DNA from: JAGNKE01 sp964583335
GTDB lineage: Bacteria; Pseudomonadota; Alphaproteobacteria; Micavibrionales; Micavibrionaceae
Length of the DNA stretch: 64,000 nucleotides
Assembly: GCA_964583335.1 (NCBI GenBank)
Contig: CAZOVG010000008.1
Coordinates: forward strand, 110,474-174,473
Direction of reading: 5' to 3'
Each line of letters opens with the position of its first letter. Position 1 is the stretch's first letter. Below the pieces are notes generated by a model. That model had not been told where the DNA came from. It did not search any database and saw nothing but the letters and a program-made list of their open reading frames with translations. Below are positions 8,414-17,554 of this stretch, in pieces. The position numbers and the translations under genes are program-made.

Positions 8414-11400
8414 TTAGACGGTCGCCTTGATCGCCTGATCAAGGTCCAGACCGGTAACGCCCGTCAGCACAGCCAGGGCAACGGCCCCGCTTACGCCGCC
8501 AGCGCCAGAAACATCAACCGCAAGATGCGTATTTCCTGCAATTTCCGTTGCGATCACGAAATCGGCGATATCGTCGCTGAGCGGGTCGAACCCGGCCAGA
8601 ATGGACGAAAGGTCGATCACGTCGCCCTCGGACAGGTCGAAATCGCGAATTTCGTCGATTCCTTCGTCCAGAGCGGCGAACAGGAACGTATCCGCGCCCG
8701 ATCCGCCGTAAATAACGTCGTTGCCGAGGCCGCCGGAGATCACATCGTCGCCTTCCTGACCGAAGATCAGGTCGTTGCCGCCGCCGCCGAAAATCACGTC
8801 GTCCCCACCGATCCGGCCAGTTCCGCCCGAAGTAACGGATTCCTGGGCCAGATCAACGGCGTTCGCGCGGATATAGGCGATGGTGTCGTCGCGATCCCAA
8901 CCGGGGCTGATGGCGCTCTCGCCGGCTTCAAGCCGCTCGAACACTTCCCAGCCGGAGCCAGCTTCTACCGTAAGCCCCTGCATGAACGCCAGATCGTCGG
9001 TGAACAAAACGTCGCCGAAGATGATGTCCGTGCCGTCGCCGCCGATCAGAACGTCGTCGCCCACCGGGTCCAGTGTCAGGACCGGGTTGATATCGACGAG
9101 AACAGCGGTCAGGTCGTTCGCGTCATCGACGTTCACGGCCGAACCGTTCGAGTCGATGATGCCCAGACGTGCCAGCGTCGTGCCGCTGATATTGATCCCA
9201 ACGCCGATAACCTCGTCGCTGAGCAACTGAAGCGTGCTCACCTCGTTGGTGCCGTCGCTGCCCGTGATTTGAGCCATAACGGTCGCCGCGTTGCCGCTGG
9301 TGGCGACGCCCGAGTTGTTGTTGTAGCGGTTCGGTTCGCCGTCCGAGATGAAATAGCTCGTCGTGATGGCATTGCCGCCCAGAGGCTCGGAACCCGAAAG
9401 CCATGCGATCGCATGCTGAAGCGGATCTTCGTAGTTCGTGTATCCGCCGGTCGTCAGACCTTCAAGATACGCGATCGAAGCCGCCAGACCGGCCGCATCC
9501 GTCACGGTGAACGTCGCCTCGGACACAACATCCGTGTTGAACGCAATCATATGCACTTTGATAACGCCGTCATCATAGGCGCTCAGATCGTTCATCAGGC
9601 TCTGCATCGCGTCGATCAGAAGCGAAATCCGCGAGGTCGCGAGATTCGGATTGCCCATGGATCCGCTGACGTCCAGCATAAACACCATGTTGTAATCCTG
9701 CGTCTTCTGCTCGATGAACGAGCCGCCCGAATCGCCGACCAGAATGTCCGCGCCTGCGCCGCCCGTGATCGTGCCCTCGTCGCCGCCCACGCGGTGCGGA
9801 ACGGTCGAACCGTCCGTATCATCCACGTTTTCGCCGATGATGATCGTACCTTCGATGCACTTCAGGGTCAGGGTCGCGGTATCGCTGTCCCCGTCCGCAT
9901 CCGTAACGGTGTAGGTGAACACGTCCGTATCGCAGCCGCAATCGTCGGGCTTGTCGGTCACATCGACCTCTCCCACCAGCTTGAGGCTGTCCTCGCGGTC
10001 TTCGCCTACGCTGGTCGCGCGGACGCCGACTTTGGCGCCGTCGAGATCGGCAAGGCTCAGGCCATCGATGAAGATTACAGCCTCGGTAACATCGGCGTCG
10101 TTGCCGCCAACGGTCCCCAGAACGAACCCGTAATCAAAACCGTTGCTCGCGCCGTTCATATTGTTGCCGGAGCTGCCGACCGAGGTGATCGGGCCGCCAT
10201 CGCCATTAAGGTCAAGGAAGAACCCGTTAAGGTCCGCCACGCCCTGCAACAACCTGACGCTGAACTGAACGCCGCTGCCCTGCTCGATCGCGGTGACCTC
10301 GATCTTGACGCCGTTCCCGGCATCCAGAAGGTAAACCGGAGAGAACACGGAGTCGCTCTCGTCTTCGCAATCGTTAAGCGTATAGGTATAGGAACCGTCC
10401 GCATTGATATGCAGCGTGCCCTTGTCACCCTGGATGCTGGCGCCCGTAACCGGATCGACATCTACCTCGACGCCGCCGAAGGAAACCTTCGTCACCGTGT
10501 TCGGTTGGTCGTTGCTCAGCAGATCGTTGGTCAGAACATTGCCGTCCACGCTGGTTTGCAGGTGGTCGAACTGGTTGTGATCGTCCACGGCACACGGCGC
10601 GTCGTCGAAGACCTTGATCTTGATCGAGGTCTGCGCGGTGTCGTTGTCAAAGTCACGAACCGTCACACCGAACTGCAACGTAATAATGTCGTTCGGGTTG
10701 GTCGTGTCGGCATGATCCAGCGTGCCCAGAAGCGTGAACGTATAGTCCCCGCCTTCGGTGATCTCCAGCGTGAAGATCGGCTCGCCATCCGCCGTTCCGG
10801 TATAGGTGTTACCGGAAAGCGCCACGATGACCGGAACGCCGTTGGAGGTCAGGCTGCCGCCCGCCGCGCCGGTGAAGCTGAACGAACCGATGCCGGTCGC
10901 GCTGAACGAACCGGGGCCGTCCGAACCGAAATCGGCGGAAACGACGCTGCCCGTAACCACGGGGCCGAGATCCGTCTCATCGACCGAAAGAACGCCCGGT
11001 CTGACGATCGAGGGGCCGTCGTCGCGGACATTGACGGTGATGACGCCGTTGGCGCTGTCGCCTTCGCTGTCCGTCGCCGTAACGCCGAACTCAAGCGGCA
11101 GAACGTCGTCGGGGTTCGACCCATCGGGGTGATCCAGCGTGCCGATCAGGGTAAACGTATAGGAGCCGTTGCTCTGGATGACCAGAGTGAACACGGGCGA
11201 ACCTCCGGCGCTGCCGGTATAGGTGTTGGTGCCCGCGTCGAACGTGACGCTAACAGGGTCGCCGCCAGAAGTAATCGTTCCGATAAAGAACGTTCCGTTT
11301 CCAGAGAAAGAGCCCGGCGTATCGGGGCCGAAATCGGCTTCCACCTGATCCGTGACCGAGGTCGTCGGCGCCATGTTCGTCTCATCGACCGTAACCGTTT

Positions 11401-14400
11401 CCGGCTGGACGATAACCGGAATTTGATCCGGCTTGACGCACAGGGTGACCGTGTCGAACGCGCTCGCGCGGTTGTCGCTGGTGTCGGTCTCGGTGCCGTT
11501 CGTGTTCTGCTCGAACGCGATGGATTCGATCGTCAACTCAAACTCGCCGACAACGCCGTTAGGCACGTTGATTCCAAGACCGGCAAGCTGCGCTTGGGTC
11601 AGAACCCATCCGCCCAGATCCGCATCATACGAACCGGCCGTGAGCGTCACGCCGTCAGGCAGGCCGCGCACGATGATCGTCTCGATAACTTCCGAACCGT
11701 CCGTGTCGTTGACAGAGGTCGTGATCGTAAACGGAATGGTCGTGCCTTCCTCGCCGCAGGACAGAACGCCATCGACGTTCGGAACGTCGGCGACGGCATC
11801 CACGATGACATCGAAAGTGTCGTTCGCCGAGGCCGAAATTCCGGCGTCGGGATCGGTCGCCGTCGCGGTCGCGACGAGTCCGGTCAGGTCGATATCGCTA
11901 TCCGGCGCGGGCTTGAATTTCAGAACCGTATCGAGGCTCTCGCCGGGGGCGAGAACGACCGTCCAGGTCTGCGTGCCGGGATCATACGAACCGACCGTGA
12001 AGATGAACTCGCCCCAGCTCGGGTCGATGCCCGTGATGGTGACGGTCAGATACTCGTTCGGTCCGGGATTCGCGCCCAGCTGGGCGGTGACCGGAACATT
12101 GACGCAATCGTCTTCCTTGACGAACGCGTCGTCGATTCCCTGATTGACCGTAATGGTCGGCGGGTTGATGACCGGTTTCCACGTCAGGCAGAACGTGTCC
12201 TTGTCTTCCGCGTTGTTGTTCGTGGTGTCGAAATCCGTGTCAGAGACCGGATTTTCGGTCGTGAACACCTTGGCCACCAGCTCGATGCTGCCGAAGTAAT
12301 TCGCGTTCGGCGGCGTGATGGTGAGGCCCACGATTTCGGCGGGGGTCAGGAAGTAAACGCCCGGCGCGGTCATGGTGCCCGCAGACAGGGTGAACCCTTC
12401 CGGCACGCCGGAAATTTCGTAACCGGTGATCACTTCGGAGCCGTCGTCGGAACCGGCGCCGTTATTGACCTCTTCCCCGGTCAGGGCGTGCAGGTCGATA
12501 TTCAGCGTCTGCCCTTCGGTACCGCATTCGTCGTCGGCCTGAATGTCGGGCTTGTCGGCCACAGCATCGACGATGACGTTGAAACCGTCATCGTCCGAGG
12601 CGGACAGGCCGGCATCCGGGTCGGTCGCCGTCGCGGTCGCGACGAGTCCGGTCAGGTCGATATCGCTATCGGCGGCGGGCTTGAATTTCAGAACCGTGTC
12701 GAGGCTCTCGCCGGGAGCGAGAACAACCGTCCATGTGCCGGTCAGAGCGTCATAAGAACCAACGGTGAAGATCACTTCGCCCCAGCTCGCATCGATGCCC
12801 GTGATGGTCACGGTCAGATATTCGTTAGGACCGGGATTCGCGCCCAGTTGAGCGGTAACCGGAACGACGACGCAGCCGTCTTCGTAGACTTGCGCATCGT
12901 CAACGCCGTTATTGACCTCGATGGTCGGCGGGTTGATGACGGGCTTCCAGGTCAGCGTGAACTTGTCGTAATCGAAGCCGTAATTGTTCCAGTAGTTGAA
13001 CTCGCCGTCGGTGACGGGGTTCTCGGTGGTGAACACCTTAGCGAACAGCTTGACGGAGCCGAAATAATTGGAATTCGGCGGCGTGATGGTCAGGCCCTCG
13101 ATCTCCTCGGGGGTCAGATAGTAAACGCCCGGGAAAAGCTGGGTGCCCGCCGAAAGCGTAAAGCCTGCGGGAACGCCGGAGATCATATAGCCCGTGATCC
13201 GCTCGGAGCCATCATCGGAACCAACGCCGTTATTGACCTCTTCCCCGGTGCGGGCGAACAGGTCGATATTCAGGGTCTCGCCCTCAAGGCCGCAATCGTC
13301 CTCGGCCTGAATATCAGGCTTGTCGGCGACCGCATCGACCTTGATGTCGAACGTGTCGCTCACGGTTCCGGTCAGGCCCGTGGACGGGTCTGTCTCGGTG
13401 ACGGTGAACAGAAGGTCCAGCGCATCGACATCGCTGTCGGCGGGTGGATAAAATTTCGGATTGTCCGAGGAACCGAACTCGGCGCCGCCGGCAGTCGTGA
13501 ACGTATAGGTTCCGGCAACCGGATCGAACACGCCCGGGCCCGTGACGGTCCAACCGTCGGGAATACCCGAGATGACGATGGTCAGGATACCGCCGGAGCT
13601 CTCCGGAGCGGCGTAAAGATTCGTCTGGACGCAGCCATCTTCATAGACGCAGCTGTCGCCGACTTCGATGATCGGGGTGGGCGGCTCGGCATCGGGACCT
13701 TCGGATCTCGCAAGGCCTTGATCGTCCTGAATCTTGGGAAGGTCATAAACCAGCGCGGTCGGATTGATCGGCCCGACATCCTCAAGCGGAATGACGCCTT
13801 GTGCGTCGAAGCTGCTCTGGAATCCGTAACCGGAATTGGAACCTCCGCCGATCGGGCCGGATGCACCGGCCGCCGGCTCGATTTTCGCGACGTTTTCGGC
13901 GCCGTCTTGGCTCTGCGCGGACTCTTCGCCCGCTGCGGGCTCGACATCCTGCGGCGCGGTGGACTCGCCTTCGGCAGCGATCTCAGACTGGCCTTGGGAA
14001 GCGCTTTGCGGCGCGGATTGAGTCTCAGCCTGCGCGACATCGATATTTTCGTCGCCGGACTTGCGGGCTCCGGTCTTCACGGCCTCGTCCTCGATGAACT
14101 CGTCCGAATTGAAAAGAAGCTCGGTGAATGCCAGAACGGCCGAAGGCTGGCCGAACAGGGCGCTATCGAAACCCTTGAGTATGATCGAAGAACCGTCATC
14201 GAATACGAGATTGAGATCTTCGCCCGTCTTGGCGAATTCCTGCACAATGGCCTTGGAGAAACTGAACACATACTTGTGCCCGGCTTCCATATCGACCGTG
14301 TAGGATTGACCCGCTGCGGGGCGGTCCAAAGGAATGGAACCGGCATCTGCAACCACGATCGGCTGATCGCTTTGCTGCATGGCCTGCTGCTCGGGAGAGG

Positions 14401-14464
14401 ATTGTGTGTTGACTGTATTCGAACCAACGCCTTGTGCGTTGGTTACGGTTTCTGGGTTAGTCAT
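8414..14464 (-). CDS. Giant type I-secreted adhesin with Ig/cadherin-like, vWA and RTX modules
   Basis: Very large (2016 residues), highly acidic surface or matrix protein. There is no Sec signal. Residues about 55-130 form a small beta domain (YTVDMEAGHKYVFSFSKAIV) resembling the N-terminus of BapA-like alphaproteobacterial adhesins. About 130-260 is a low-complexity Ala/Gln/Glu linker. About 280-1010 holds tandem modules of about 256 residues. About 1030-1500 contains VCBS/cadherin-like modules. About 1585-1790 is a von Willebrand A domain with an intact MIDAS (LDVSGSMG). About 1885-1930 carries RTX nonapeptides (GGNDLIFGQEGDD), followed by a type I export signal region. AAGGAG lies eight bases before the ATG. 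TolC, ABC and HlyD genes follow. Likely role: adhesion or biofilm; ligand unknown. A consensus CtrA site lies upstream. Confidence 0.93.
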   Translation of the reverse strand: MTNPETVTNAQGVGSNTVNTQSSPEQQAMQQSDQPIVVADAGSIPLDRPAAGQSYTVDMEAGHKYVFSFSKAIVQEFAKTGEDLNLVFDDGSSIILKGFDSALFGQPSAVLAFTELLFNSDEFIEDEAVKTGARKSGDENIDVAQAETQSAPQSASQGQSEIAAEGESTAPQDVEPAAGEESAQSQDGAENVAKIEPAAGASGPIGGGSNSGYGFQSSFDAQGVIPLEDVGPINPTALVYDLPKIQDDQGLARSEGPDAEPPTPIIEVGDSCVYEDGCVQTNLYAAPESSGGILTIVISGIPDGWTVTGPGVFDPVAGTYTFTTAGGAEFGSSDNPKFYPPADSDVDALDLLFTVTETDPSTGLTGTVSDTFDIKVDAVADKPDIQAEDDCGLEGETLNIDLFARTGEEVNNGVGSDDGSERITGYMISGVPAGFTLSAGTQLFPGVYYLTPEEIEGLTITPPNSNYFGSVKLFAKVFTTENPVTDGEFNYWNNYGFDYDKFTLTWKPVINPPTIEVNNGVDDAQVYEDGCVVVPVTAQLGANPGPNEYLTVTITGIDASWGEVIFTVGSYDALTGTWTVVLAPGESLDTVLKFKPAADSDIDLTGLVATATATDPDAGLSASDDDGFNVIVDAVADKPDIQADDECGTEGQTLNIDLHALTGEEVNNGAGSDDGSEVITGYEISGVPEGFTLSAGTMTAPGVYFLTPAEIVGLTITPPNANYFGSIELVAKVFTTENPVSDTDFDTTNNNAEDKDTFCLTWKPVINPPTITVNQGIDDAFVKEDDCVNVPVTAQLGANPGPNEYLTVTITGIDPSWGEFIFTVGSYDPGTQTWTVVLAPGESLDTVLKFKPAPDSDIDLTGLVATATATDPDAGISASANDTFDVIVDAVADVPNVDGVLSCGEEGTTIPFTITTSVNDTDGSEVIETIIVRGLPDGVTLTAGSYDADLGGWVLTQAQLAGLGINVPNGVVGEFELTIESIAFEQNTNGTETDTSDNRASAFDTVTLCVKPDQIPVIVQPETVTVDETNMAPTTSVTDQVEADFGPDTPGSFSGNGTFFIGTITSGGDPVSVTFDAGTNTYTGSAGGSPVFTLVIQSNGSYTFTLIGTLDHPDGSNPDDVLPLEFGVTATDSEGDSANGVITVNVRDDGPSIVRPGVLSVDETDLGPVVTGSVVSADFGSDGPGSFSATGIGSFSFTGAAGGSLTSNGVPVIVALSGNTYTGTADGEPIFTLEITEGGDYTFTLLGTLDHADTTNPNDIITLQFGVTVRDFDNDTAQTSIKIKVFDDAPCAVDDHNQFDHLQTSVDGNVLTNDLLSNDQPNTVTKVSFGGVEVDVDPVTGASIQGDKGTLHINADGSYTYTLNDCEDESDSVFSPVYLLDAGNGVKIEVTAIEQGSGVQFSVRLLQGVADLNGFFLDLNGDGGPITSVGSSGNNMNGASNGFDYGFVLGTVGGNDADVTEAVIFIDGLSLADLDGAKVGVRATSVGEDREDSLKLVGEVDVTDKPDDCGCDTDVFTYTVTDADGDSDTATLTLKCIEGTIIIGENVDDTDGSTVPHRVGGDEGTITGGAGADILVGDSGGSFIEQKTQDYNMVFMLDVSGSMGNPNLATSRISLLIDAMQSLMNDLSAYDDGVIKVHMIAFNTDVVSEATFTVTDAAGLAASIAYLEGLTTGGYTNYEDPLQHAIAWLSGSEPLGGNAITTSYFISDGEPNRYNNNSGVATSGNAATVMAQITGSDGTNEVSTLQLLSDEVIGVGINISGTTLARLGIIDSNGSAVNVDDANDLTAVLVDINPVLTLDPVGDDVLIGGDGTDIIFGDVLFTDDLAFMQGLTVEAGSGWEVFERLEAGESAISPGWDRDDTIAYIRANAVDLAQESVTSGGTGRIGGDDVIFGGGGNDLIFGQEGDDVISGGLGNDVIYGGSGADTFLFAALDEGIDEIRDFDLSEGDVIDLSSILAGFDPLSDDIADFVIATEIAGNTHLAVDVSGAGGVSGAVALAVLTGVTGLDLDQAIKATV
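11853..12670 (-). repeat. Direct repeat inside the adhesin gene
   Basis: A 50-base perfect direct repeat occurs at 11853-11902 and 12621-12670, offset 768 bases (256 codons). It marks two adhesin modules encoding near-identical protein (LTGLVATATATDPDAG). A third, more diverged module lies toward 13.3 kb. Such repeats allow module gain or loss by recombination. Confidence 0.85.
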
Positions 14465-14534
14465 CAGTATTACTCCTTGGAACTCAATAAGAAACTCAAC
14501 CTAAGTTGTTATCACCGCTTGCCCGAAGGCTTTG

Positions 14535-14549
14535 TTAACGCTTTATTAA
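14535..14549. promoter_or_regulatory. Consensus CtrA-binding site upstream of the adhesin gene
   Basis: TTAA at 14535-14538, seven bases, then TTAA at 14546-14549 followed by C: the full-length CtrA motif. It lies 71 bases upstream of the adhesin ATG. CtrA is the alphaproteobacterial cell-cycle and surface-structure regulator, so control of this adhesin is plausible. Inference from motif only. Confidence 0.6.
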
Positions 14550-14951
14550 CAGACTGCACTTCTTTACAGAAGATTGCCCAGAAAGTCAACGATTATGACA
14601 AAAGATCAATCACAACATGTATTTACATAATATATGGCCGTCGATCCGATTTGACGGCGGACCCCCCAACATCTATGTTTTTATCGGAAAACGGCGTCCG
14701 TAAGGACGGATTTTTTAAGGAAAACCAGAGTTTTCCATAGATTTCAGACTCCTTCTCCAACCCACCGTTCCGCAGACCCCGGCGACACGAATCGAGGAAA
14801 ATAAACCCGGACGTAAAATATTTTCTCGATTCTCCGCCCGTTTTCTGCGATGTTCGGCCGCGAATCGCCACTGCGATTCGCCCCGGCGAAGGCACCGATT
14901 CGCTCAAAAACACAAAAAACCACCCGCAAAAACGCCCCTTCAAAAAAATTA

Positions 14952-15070
14952 TTATCCTCGGGATAAGCTGTGGATAACCTGTGAGTCTTATCCACAAGCC
15001 CACGGCCACACTGCCCCGCATTAAAATTTTATTATAAAATAGACACTTGGGATAAAATTTTCATTCAAAA
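14952..15070. other. Candidate replication origin: DnaA boxes next to AT-rich DNA
   Basis: Two perfect DnaA boxes lie in opposite orientation, TGTGGATAA at 14969-14977 and TTATCCACA at 14988-14996. Three weaker TTATCC-core boxes lie at 14952-14960, 14958-14966 (reverse) and 15047-15055 (reverse). A strongly AT-rich stretch (15021-15070) follows, as expected for an unwinding element. None of the usual origin neighbours (dnaA, dnaN, hemE, parAB, gidA) is present within the window, so this could also be a DnaA-titrating or regulatory site. Confidence 0.5.
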
Positions 15071-15126
15071 AACCTCTGGACTCAACCCTGAACCCAAGGC
15101 ATCCTGTGAACATCTCCAGACGGTTC

Positions 15127-15613
15127 GAAGCAAGCGATTGCTTCTCCCCGGCCCGGAGATCGGGCGGATGGCTCCGCCCAGGGTTCTCGGAGCTACACCA
15201 CGCAGGGTTTCGGCCTTATGCGGTGCCGGGGGCTCAAGAGGAAACGCAAGTGTTCCAGCCTGTCGGCGGCATCCAGCCTGTGGTCGCGCACATAAAAACG
15301 TTTGTAGGATTGCCCCGCTTTGGTCTGGTTCGCGCTTGAGCGTATCTTCGAAATATCGTCGTTCTCGCGATGAGCGGCGGTGAGTGTTTGATCAACACGA
15401 TAAATACGCGGGTGATGGGTTCATCCGCAGCTGCAGGAACGTTAAGGCGGCAAGCTACCGCGCGTGTTTCCGGCAATCTGATCTGGCTTACCTGCCTCCT
15501 TTACCTTGTGTAAAGCTCAGGCAGGATCATGCTCCCGAAAAGTCCCCGGTGTCCGGCCTTTCTCCAACCCCGTGTTGGATGTCAGGCGGTGACGCCGGGG
15601 CGCTTTTCGTTTT
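15127..15613 (+). other. Stem-loop-rich region, possible structured non-coding RNA
   Basis: Strong helices follow one another. They are GAAGCAA/TTGCTTC with a GCGA loop (15127-15144), GGGCGGA/TCCGCCC (15162-15179) and CACC-A-CGCA/TGCGGTG (15196-15225). CCCCGGC/GCCGGGG (15146-15152 with 15225-15231) encloses the middle two. Further on are CCTGCCT/AGGCAGG with an inner CTTTAC/GTAAAG (15491-15525), and CCCCGGTGTC/GACGCCGGGG enclosing TCCAAC/GTTGGA (15544-15600). The last is followed by CGCTTTTCGTTTT, a plus-strand terminator shape. I did not match it to RNase P, tmRNA, SRP or 6S RNA. A family search would decide. Confidence 0.4.
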
Positions 15614-15861
15614 GGGCCTCGGAATCACCCTATCCCTCAAAAAACACCTGAAATCGCACGCAATACCCTTGCATTGAGCGCCGTTAAGCGCTATCAAAAC
15701 GCCCTGCTTGGGGGTTCCCCCAATCAAAAGGCAGGCGTCACACACACTCCTACACCAAAAGATAGTTTGAACTATGCCAAGGGATGGGTTTAGAATGTGA
15801 CATAAATAAGGCATTTTTATTATCTATTTATAACATACATAAAAACGGGTGATTTTAGATT

Positions 15862-16374
15862 ATGGCGTTACGCCTTGATTTATTAAAGGTTTTGATCGTG
15901 GAGGACGTGGCCCCGATGCGCCAACTCCTCATGGCCCTCCTCACAACCCTTGGAATCGGTCATGTGTTGTCCGCCCCCGACGGCGAACAAGGCTTCGAGG
16001 CATTTTGCCTGGAAAAACCCGACATTGTCATCACCGACTGGCACATGGAGCCGGTGGACGGCATCGAGCTGACCCGCCTGATAAGACTCGCCGACCAGTC
16101 GCCCAACAAAACAGCGCCGGTCATCATGCTGACGGGCTTCAGCTCCCTCGAGCGAATCGAGGAATCCCGCGACTCCGGGGTCACCGAATATCTCTCGAAA
16201 CCCTTCACGGCGGAAAAACTGGTCAAAAGAATCAGCCACGTCATCGAAAACCCGAGAGACTTCATTATGACGAGCACCTATTTCGGCCCAGACCGCCGCC
16301 GCAGGACGCTCTCAGGCTTCTCCGGCCCTTACCGCCGGGCTTCGGATGAAATGAATTTTGTGTTGGTGGGTTAA
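15862..16374 (+). CDS. CheY-like response regulator, copy 1
   Basis: 170 residues: one receiver domain and a short basic tail, with no DNA-binding output domain. The acidic pair is E14-D15, the phospho-acceptor is D59 (VITDWHM), followed by T91 (IMLTG) and K113 (SKPF), all as in functional receivers. The tail carries TYFGPDRRRR. It is followed 37 bases later by a small helical gene. The same two-gene unit recurs at 17054-18051. No histidine kinase is adjacent. Likely a signalling adaptor; partner kinase and output unknown. Confidence 0.92.
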   Translation: MALRLDLLKVLIVEDVAPMRQLLMALLTTLGIGHVLSAPDGEQGFEAFCLEKPDIVITDWHMEPVDGIELTRLIRLADQSPNKTAPVIMLTGFSSLERIEESRDSGVTEYLSKPFTAEKLVKRISHVIENPRDFIMTSTYFGPDRRRRTLSGFSGPYRRASDEMNFVLVG

Positions 16375-16411
16375 TTAAAAACGGCAAACGATTGATAAAC
16401 GGGAATAAACA

Positions 16412-16921
16412 GTGCAGGGCAAACCCAAAAGCGGACACGTCGTCATATTAAAGGCCAATTTCGCGCTGCGGATGAAGATCGGCAAGGGCGGAATCGCACC
16501 CAAGGTGCTGCTCGCCTGCCGCCGCGTGATGGAAGAAAACGCCTTCGACTTCACGCCCATGGCCCGCGACATTTTAAAAACGATACTCTCCGAAATAGAA
16601 AAATTGCAGGCGAATAAACGCTCCCACGAAGAGGCATTAAGCACCCTGCGGATACAGGTCATGCAATTCAAGGCCAACGCGGCGACCTTCCGCTATCCCC
16701 TGCTCTCCGAAATCGCGCACAAGCTTCTGGACTTTCTGGACGAGATCAACGAGCTCGACGCCTCGGCGATCGAGATTATTATGGCCTTCCACGACACCGC
16801 CGAAAAACTTCTGGTCCGCCGGGACGAAAACCGCACGGACCCGCGTACCCGCAGAATCCCGGAGGAATTCGAAAAAGCCTTCGCGCGTTACTGGAAACGC
16901 AAAGCCGCCCCGGCCACGTAG
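16412..16921 (+). CDS. Helical partner of response regulator, copy 1 (unknown family)
   Basis: 169 residues, predicted all-helical and charged, paralogous to the product at 17551-18051. Shared blocks are ENAFDFTPMAR / QNEFDFTPLAR, VMQFKANAATFRYPL / VMQLKANASTFHYRL and LDASAIEIIMAF / IDANAVEIVEAH. The start is GTG at 16412 with only weak ribosome-binding sequence. It always follows a receiver gene here, so the two products probably work together. No histidine sits at an aligned position, which argues against a histidine phosphotransfer domain. Function not recognised. Confidence 0.75.
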   Translation: MQGKPKSGHVVILKANFALRMKIGKGGIAPKVLLACRRVMEENAFDFTPMARDILKTILSEIEKLQANKRSHEEALSTLRIQVMQFKANAATFRYPLLSEIAHKLLDFLDEINELDASAIEIIMAFHDTAEKLLVRRDENRTDPRTRRIPEEFEKAFARYWKRKAAPAT

Positions 16922-17053
16922 CGCATACCCAAGTATGAAAATCCAACTTATGCGGGAATAAATGAAAATTCTTCTCGCCCGATACCTGTCCGCGCATGCT
17001 CCCGCATGCTAATATACCAAAGTATTAATATTGCGGATCTCTTATAAACCCTC

Positions 17054-17554
17054 ATGCCCTTGAAACTCGACCGCCTCAGTACGCTGATCGTTGAGGACAC
17101 GGAACCCATGCGCGACCTGATCGCGGCGGTTCTGGGTCGCTGCGGCGTCGGCAAAATCCTGCACGCCGCCAACGGCGACGAGGCCTTCGGCCTCTTCTGC
17201 AAACACAACCCCGATATCGTGATCACGGACTGGCATATGCCCGGCGCCGACGGACTCGACCTCGTGACGAAAATCCGTTGGACCAAGGAATCCCCCAACC
17301 GCATGGCGCCCGTAATTATGTTAACCGGATACGGGGCCGAACAGCGCGTGACCGCCTCTCGCGACACAGGGGTGACGGAATTCCTGACCAAGCCCTTCCG
17401 CGCCGACGATCTGATCAGCCGGATGCTCCATGTCATCCGCGCCCCGCGCGACTTCATCCTCAACGCCACCTATTTCGGCCCGGACCGCCGCAGAAATAGA
17501 AAGCGCGCCTACAACGGCCCCCTCCGGCGAATCTCTGACGACGCACAGCCATGA
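17054..17554 (+). CDS. CheY-like response regulator, copy 2
   Basis: 166 residues, full paralogue of the receiver at 15862. It has identical placement of E14-D15, D59, T91 and K113, and the same post-receiver motif RDFI-TYFGPDRRR. Its stop overlaps the start of the following gene (ATGA), so the two are translationally coupled. Upstream is 130 bases of AT-rich sequence that may hold its own promoter. Signalling role inferred; no effector domain. Confidence 0.92.
   Translation: MPLKLDRLSTLIVEDTEPMRDLIAAVLGRCGVGKILHAANGDEAFGLFCKHNPDIVITDWHMPGADGLDLVTKIRWTKESPNRMAPVIMLTGYGAEQRVTASRDTGVTEFLTKPFRADDLISRMLHVIRAPRDFILNATYFGPDRRRNRKRAYNGPLRRISDDAQP

Larger units (their letters stand above)
14465..15861. 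other. 1.4 kb intergenic region with regulatory and possible origin signals
   Basis: No convincing protein gene. From left to right it contains the adhesin promoter region with a CtrA site (14535-14549) and a short hairpin followed by six T on the plus strand (14697-14716). Next come a cluster of DnaA-type boxes beside AT-rich DNA (14952-15070) and a series of strong stem-loops (15127-15613). The rest includes a TTGGGGG/CCCCCAA hairpin (15708-15723) and the AT-rich leader of the first response-regulator gene. Confidence 0.7.

Noticed and set aside
8525..14740. A very long open frame antisense to the adhesin gene
   Set aside because: It is produced by codon bias of the repetitive acidic adhesin; its Arg/His/Asp-rich translation has no domain, and the sense frame has clear domains and a good ribosome-binding site.
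14623..15021. 132-codon minus-strand ORF over the DnaA-box region
   Set aside because: Irregular composition, AT-rich and overlapping regulatory motifs; no recognisable protein features.
15260..15290. Similarity of CAGCCTG-CGGCGGCATC to the 3' end of E. coli 6S RNA
   Set aside because: The required 5' partner strand is absent upstream and the local folding is multi-hairpin rather than a long rod, so the match is probably chance.
15234..15476. 80-codon minus-strand ORF in the intergenic region
   Set aside because: No ribosome-binding site, no domain, and it overlaps strong stem-loops.
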